The notes below the pieces were generated by a model. It was not told the DNA's origin and ran no database searches. It worked only from the letters and a program-made list of their open reading frames with translations. 33,630 nucleotides of DNA from an uncultured Pseudomonadota bacterium (lineage in GTDB: Bacteria; Pseudomonadota; Gammaproteobacteria; Ga0077536): contig CACDEI010000013.1 of the NCBI GenBank assembly GCA_902551695.1, forward strand, positions 1 to 33,630. The letters are read 5' to 3'. Below are positions 30,509 to 33,630 of this stretch, piece by piece. The translations under genes and the position numbers were made by a program. Position 1 is the first letter of the stretch, and every line of letters begins with the position of its first letter.

Positions 30509-31549
30509 TTACTTCCTAAAGGCAGGTAAAACATTTCTCGCAAAGATATCCATACTCTTTCGTATAAGGTTTGGAGCCAGTCCAGGTAAAGCCATTTGCA
30601 TAACCATGTGAGTAAATCGTCCTCTGCTGACGTAGTCGGCTATCATTTCCTTGGCATCATCGGGTGTCCCCACTATCGCGTCCTCCCCAAAAAAATTAAA
30701 AGCCTCGGCTTTAATCATTTCATCAACGGTAGGGAGTCCTTCCAGTGCCTTGTCATCACCTTCTTTATCGTTAGCTTCGGCGAACCATTTTCCATAACAT
30801 TCCGTAAGATAATGCAAATGTTGAGCACACTCTTCCCAAGCTTGAGAACGACTTTGAGCCACATAGACAGCTCTCATAGTCGCAATATTGTATTCTTGGG
30901 GATTTCTCCCAGCGGCTGTAAGCGCTCCGTCGTAAGCAGCATTAAGCTCTGTTGGTCCGACGCTTTGGAAATGAAAGCCCATTTTTGCGGCTCTTTCAAT
31001 GGCTTTCGGCGCTATAGCACCAAGCCATATGGGTGGGTGTGGCCTTTGAAGAGCAGGCGGGGATATCTGGATATCGTTTAAATAGTAATATTTTCCGTCT
31101 ATTGTCACGGATTCTCCACTCAGAAGTTTTTGTACTATTGCCATTCCCTCTTGAAGTCTGCCACCACGTTCGGTGTGCGATATTCCTTGGTCAGAAAATT
31201 CTTTGCGTCGATAACCGAGGCCTACGCCTAGATCAAATCGGCCGTTAGACATGAGGTCAACGGTCGCAGTATCTTCGGCTAGGCGAACGGGGTTGTGGAG
31301 AGGAGCTAAAACTAGAAATGTGCCGATTCTCATGCGTGTTGTGCGTTGAGACACGGCGGCAGCTATCGGTAGCAGGGATGGTGAGTATCCATCGTCAACG
31401 AAATGATGCTCCGTGAGCCAAGCGTCGTCAAACCCCATTGCTTCGGAATCTGCTATAAGATCAAGGTGTGATTTATATAAGTGCTCCCATGGTACTTTGT
31501 TGTGGCTTGGGTTTCTGAAAGGCCAGAGCACGCCAAATCTTAAATTCAT
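30509..31549 (-). CDS. LLM-class luciferase-like monooxygenase
   Basis: A 346-residue luciferase-like protein with the standard flavin-monooxygenase blocks: GFDDAWLTEHHFVDDGYSPSLLP, RMRIGTFLVLAPLHNPVRLAED, NGRFDLGVGLGYRRKEF and RPHPPIWLGAIAPKAIERAAKMG. The EHHF motif is typical of FMNH2-dependent bacterial luciferase alpha-like enzymes. It could perform a Baeyer-Villiger or hydroxylation step; no partner flavin reductase is adjacent. GGGGAG precedes the ATG. It is upstream of the P450 on the same strand, separated by the strong hairpin at 30466-30497. Confidence 0.9.
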   Translation of the reverse strand: MNLRFGVLWPFRNPSHNKVPWEHLYKSHLDLIADSEAMGFDDAWLTEHHFVDDGYSPSLLPIAAAVSQRTTRMRIGTFLVLAPLHNPVRLAEDTATVDLMSNGRFDLGVGLGYRRKEFSDQGISHTERGGRLQEGMAIVQKLLSGESVTIDGKYYYLNDIQISPPALQRPHPPIWLGAIAPKAIERAAKMGFHFQSVGPTELNAAYDGALTAAGRNPQEYNIATMRAVYVAQSRSQAWEECAQHLHYLTECYGKWFAEANDKEGDDKALEGLPTVDEMIKAEAFNFFGEDAIVGTPDDAKEMIADYVSRGRFTHMVMQMALPGLAPNLIRKSMDIFARNVLPAFRK

Positions 31550-31798
31550 TTGTTTCTCCCCGTTTGTAAAAAATGTAGTAGTTTTTTTATTGATTATTAA
31601 AGGTACAGCCCCTGTATTCGAGGCGCAAGTGTATTCCGTTGAAATTTTTCTAAATTAATCAAACTTTTTGGGAATAGTCGGGTTTCATAGAAGTTGGGTT
31701 TATTGAGACTTTCAATTTAACGATTAGCATCATATTATTTTGCTTAGGAGGGGCGTGGGGATTAGATTTAAACACTTTTCGGAAAAAGAGAGATAATT
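31550..31798. other. divergent intergenic region, 249 nt
   Basis: AT-rich gap between the luciferase-like gene and the LolA-like gene, which point away from each other, so it must hold two promoters. I see no convincing -35/-10 pair, palindrome or small gene in it. The only clear elements are the ribosome sites next to each start codon. Confidence 0.5.
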
Positions 31799-32602
31799 AT
31801 GAGAATAATACCTGTTTGGTTAATCGTAGTTTGGTCTGTGTTTTTTATGACACCTGTTTTCGCTTTCGACACTTCTCGAATAGAGGATCCCGAAGTAAGG
31901 GAGTGTGCCAACAAAGCATTACCGTCTAAGACAGCCTATCAAATTCAAAGAGTTGAGGTTACGGGCTCCAAAGGTCACGTCAGAGAGTCTTTAAGGAAAT
32001 TGTATTGGAGACGATCCAGTGATAATGATTCGAGGGTGTTAGTAAGAGTTTTGGAGCCTGTGGATGATAAGGGAGTTGCAGTCCTCATCAATGATGATGC
32101 AGACCGAAATGTTGTAAATTATATGACGTATTCCCCCAAACTAAGGAGAGTTAGGCGGGTCACCGGAGAGTCGTTTTTCGGTTCTATTCTGGGTACGGAC
32201 TTCACTTACGAGGATTTTTCTTTCTTTTACAGAGTTGATGAGAGGGAGGAAGTGGTCAGGGTGGAAGATTCTGAAGTAAACGGGTTCCCAGCCTACGTTT
32301 TGGAAACCGTGAAGCCAGGCGAAGAAGCCACTTACAGTTTGGTACGGTTTTTTATCGATCATGAATATTGTCTGCCGACCAGGAGTGAATTTGTTGGTTT
32401 GAATGGAGAATTGAGAAAAGAACTTGTCATAGATAGATCAAGTATTAAGAAAGTCGATGATCGATGGGTTCCCTATCGTACAACAATGTTTGATTTAAAA
32501 TTGAATACAAATAGCGTTTTTACTGTAGAGGAAGTGCAGATTGATCCCGATCTTCACGACGCGATGTTCGAAGTAACCAGTTTAAAAAGGGGCACTTTTT
32601 GA
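31799..32602 (+). CDS. outer-membrane lipoprotein-sorting (LolA-like) protein
   Basis: A 267-residue periplasmic protein with a signal peptide (about residues 1-22, ending PVFA). The blocks KLYWRRSSDNDSRVLVRVLEP, VVNYMTYSPKLRRVRRVTGE, SFFGSILGTDFTYEDF and VRFFIDHEYCLPTRSEF are those of the LolA-like family (PF17131) that accompanies MMPL transporters. It probably receives a lipid or hydrophobic compound from the transporter in the periplasm. AGAGAG precedes the ATG. The transporter gene begins 50 nt later, so they form one unit. Confidence 0.88.
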   Translation: MRIIPVWLIVVWSVFFMTPVFAFDTSRIEDPEVRECANKALPSKTAYQIQRVEVTGSKGHVRESLRKLYWRRSSDNDSRVLVRVLEPVDDKGVAVLINDDADRNVVNYMTYSPKLRRVRRVTGESFFGSILGTDFTYEDFSFFYRVDEREEVVRVEDSEVNGFPAYVLETVKPGEEATYSLVRFFIDHEYCLPTRSEFVGLNGELRKELVIDRSSIKKVDDRWVPYRTTMFDLKLNTNSVFTVEEVQIDPDLHDAMFEVTSLKRGTF

Positions 32603-32652
32603 TAGCTGATATTTAAGAATGTCCAGGCAGTTGGACTCTATGGTAGGCTTTT

Positions 32653-33630
32653 TTGAAAATCCTTATAAACATTCTGACTCGTTATCCTAAACTTATTGGG
32701 GCGGTTTCCGTATCTTTGCTCCTAGTGTCGTTCTTTATCGTTTTTTCGGGCCCAGATCTTAGTCTTGGTGTCCGCGTCGATCCCTCCATCAAATCTTTGT
32801 TGCCAAATAGTGGAGAAGAAATAGAATTCCTCGAAAATATTGAGGAACTATTCTCAAGTGATGACTTGCTTTTAGTAACTTGGGTCGGCGAAGACCTTTT
32901 TTTGCCGTCTCATCTTGAAGAGTTCAAGGCTTTGAGTCGTAAAATAGAGCAAATACCAGGAGTCGAAGATGTTGAAAGTTTAGCTACAGCGATTCGCACT
33001 AAAGTATTTGAGGACTATACGGAAGTTAATCCCTATCTGGCGGAGTTGCCAAAAACTAAAGAACAGGCTACCGAGATAAGGGATGCAATCGTCAAAAACC
33101 CTTTGTACAAGGGCTACCTGGTGTCTGACGATGGAACTGGACTAATGATATCCGTACGGTTCAAAAGGAACCTTACAGCTCAAGAGCTAATTAAAAAGGT
33201 ATCACTTATTAATCAGTATTCAGAGCAATCTGCTTCTGGTATCGAACAGTTTCTTTCTGGCCCTCTATTTGTGCGATTAGAAATTAGCCGCTTATTACTC
33301 GAAGATTTATATCGTGTGATGCCTTTGGCAGTGTTGGTAACTTTGGCCGTTTTGGCGTTAGGTTTTCGAAACATGAGGGGAGTATTTCTTCCTTTTTTAT
33401 CGAACACTCTGGCTCTTGGTTTAACTTTCTCTATTTTCATCTTGAATGGTAACCTATTGAATTATGTAACCGTTATTCTTCCACCTACAATCTATGTGGT
33501 CGGTTTTGCTTATTCAGTGCATGTGATGAGTGATTATGAAAGATATTTTCACTCTCAAATTTCAGTCATAGAAGCTGTAAAGAAAGCTCTTGACGATGTT
33601 TTAGTCCCTGTCTCCCTGACTGCAATAACG
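32653..33630 (+). CDS. MMPL/RND-family transporter, N-terminal part
   Basis: An open frame of 326 codons runs to the window end without a stop. The likely start is TTG at 32653 with TAGG about 6 nt before it; an in-frame TAG at 32644 rules out an earlier start, and the ATG at 32640 is in another frame. The first membrane segment is near residues 14-34. A periplasmic porter domain follows (SLLPNSGEEIEFLENIEELFSSDDLLLVTW region), then TM segments from about residue 221, and the conserved GFAYSVHVMSDYERYF with EAVKKALDDVLVPVSLTAIT. It moves a hydrophobic compound using the proton gradient. It is truncated only by the window edge. Confidence 0.9.
   Translation, partial: MKILINILTRYPKLIGAVSVSLLLVSFFIVFSGPDLSLGVRVDPSIKSLLPNSGEEIEFLENIEELFSSDDLLLVTWVGEDLFLPSHLEEFKALSRKIEQIPGVEDVESLATAIRTKVFEDYTEVNPYLAELPKTKEQATEIRDAIVKNPLYKGYLVSDDGTGLMISVRFKRNLTAQELIKKVSLINQYSEQSASGIEQFLSGPLFVRLEISRLLLEDLYRVMPLAVLVTLAVLALGFRNMRGVFLPFLSNTLALGLTFSIFILNGNLLNYVTVILPPTIYVVGFAYSVHVMSDYERYFHSQISVIEAVKKALDDVLVPVSLTAIT

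Noticed and set aside
1-33630. Mobile elements, tRNA genes, CRISPR arrays or phage genes
   Set aside because: No transposase, integrase, terminal repeats, cloverleaf or spaced direct repeats were seen on reading either strand.

Overview
The window reads as a chromosomal segment of an aerobic, probably marine, gammaproteobacterium. It has moderate-to-low GC by eye, short intergenic gaps, DUF1302/DUF1329 outer-membrane proteins, and many flavin, short-chain dehydrogenase (SDR), acyl-CoA and P450 genes. The taxon is an inference from gene style; there is no rRNA or other taxonomic marker. No tRNA, rRNA, CRISPR array, insertion sequence, integrase or phage gene was seen. No gene-free stretch exceeds 300 bases.

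Layout. Positions 1-317 hold the 3' end of an HSL-type alpha/beta hydrolase. Next, on the minus strand (338-6673), are a DUF3127 SSB-like protein, a luciferase-like oxidoreductase, a GlcD-type FAD dehydrogenase, and an operon of DUF1302 barrel, DUF1329 protein and a small DUF5667-like secreted protein. A plus-strand group (6818-10557) encodes a stand-alone phosphohistidine swivel domain, two uncharacterised conserved proteins and an SDR.

The centre (14764 down to 10594, minus strand) is a tight six-gene operon. It holds the large subunit, MauE, MauD and the TTQ-bearing small subunit of a methylamine/aralkylamine-type dehydrogenase, then a c-type cytochrome. The last gene is a GrdB/PrdB-family selenoprotein interrupted by one in-frame TGA, with a 7-bp SECIS-like hairpin 17 nt downstream. 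This operon is the most notable content of the window.

Plus-strand genes for a dienelactone hydrolase, nitroreductase, MFS carrier and SDR follow (14921-18505). After them come a minus-strand operon of quinone-oxidoreductase-like MDR, acyl-CoA synthetase and BadH-like SDR (20982-21989, 19330-20955, 18534-19328), a plus-strand luciferase-like gene, and a minus-strand operon of GST-like protein, MauG-like di-heme protein and MFS carrier (26336 down to 23058). The right end carries an alpha-methylacyl-CoA racemase, a GST, a TlpA-like thioredoxin, a cytochrome P450, a third luciferase-like gene, and a LolA-like protein followed by an MMPL/RND transporter cut off by the window end.

Taken together, P450, acyl-CoA synthetase, racemase, SDR/MDR and flavin enzymes plus DUF1302/DUF1329/MMPL envelope proteins suggest uptake and beta-oxidation-like catabolism of hydrophobic, possibly methyl-branched or alicyclic (terpenoid/steroid-like) compounds. 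The amine dehydrogenase operon suggests periplasmic oxidation of a primary amine. Substrates are not determined by the sequence.
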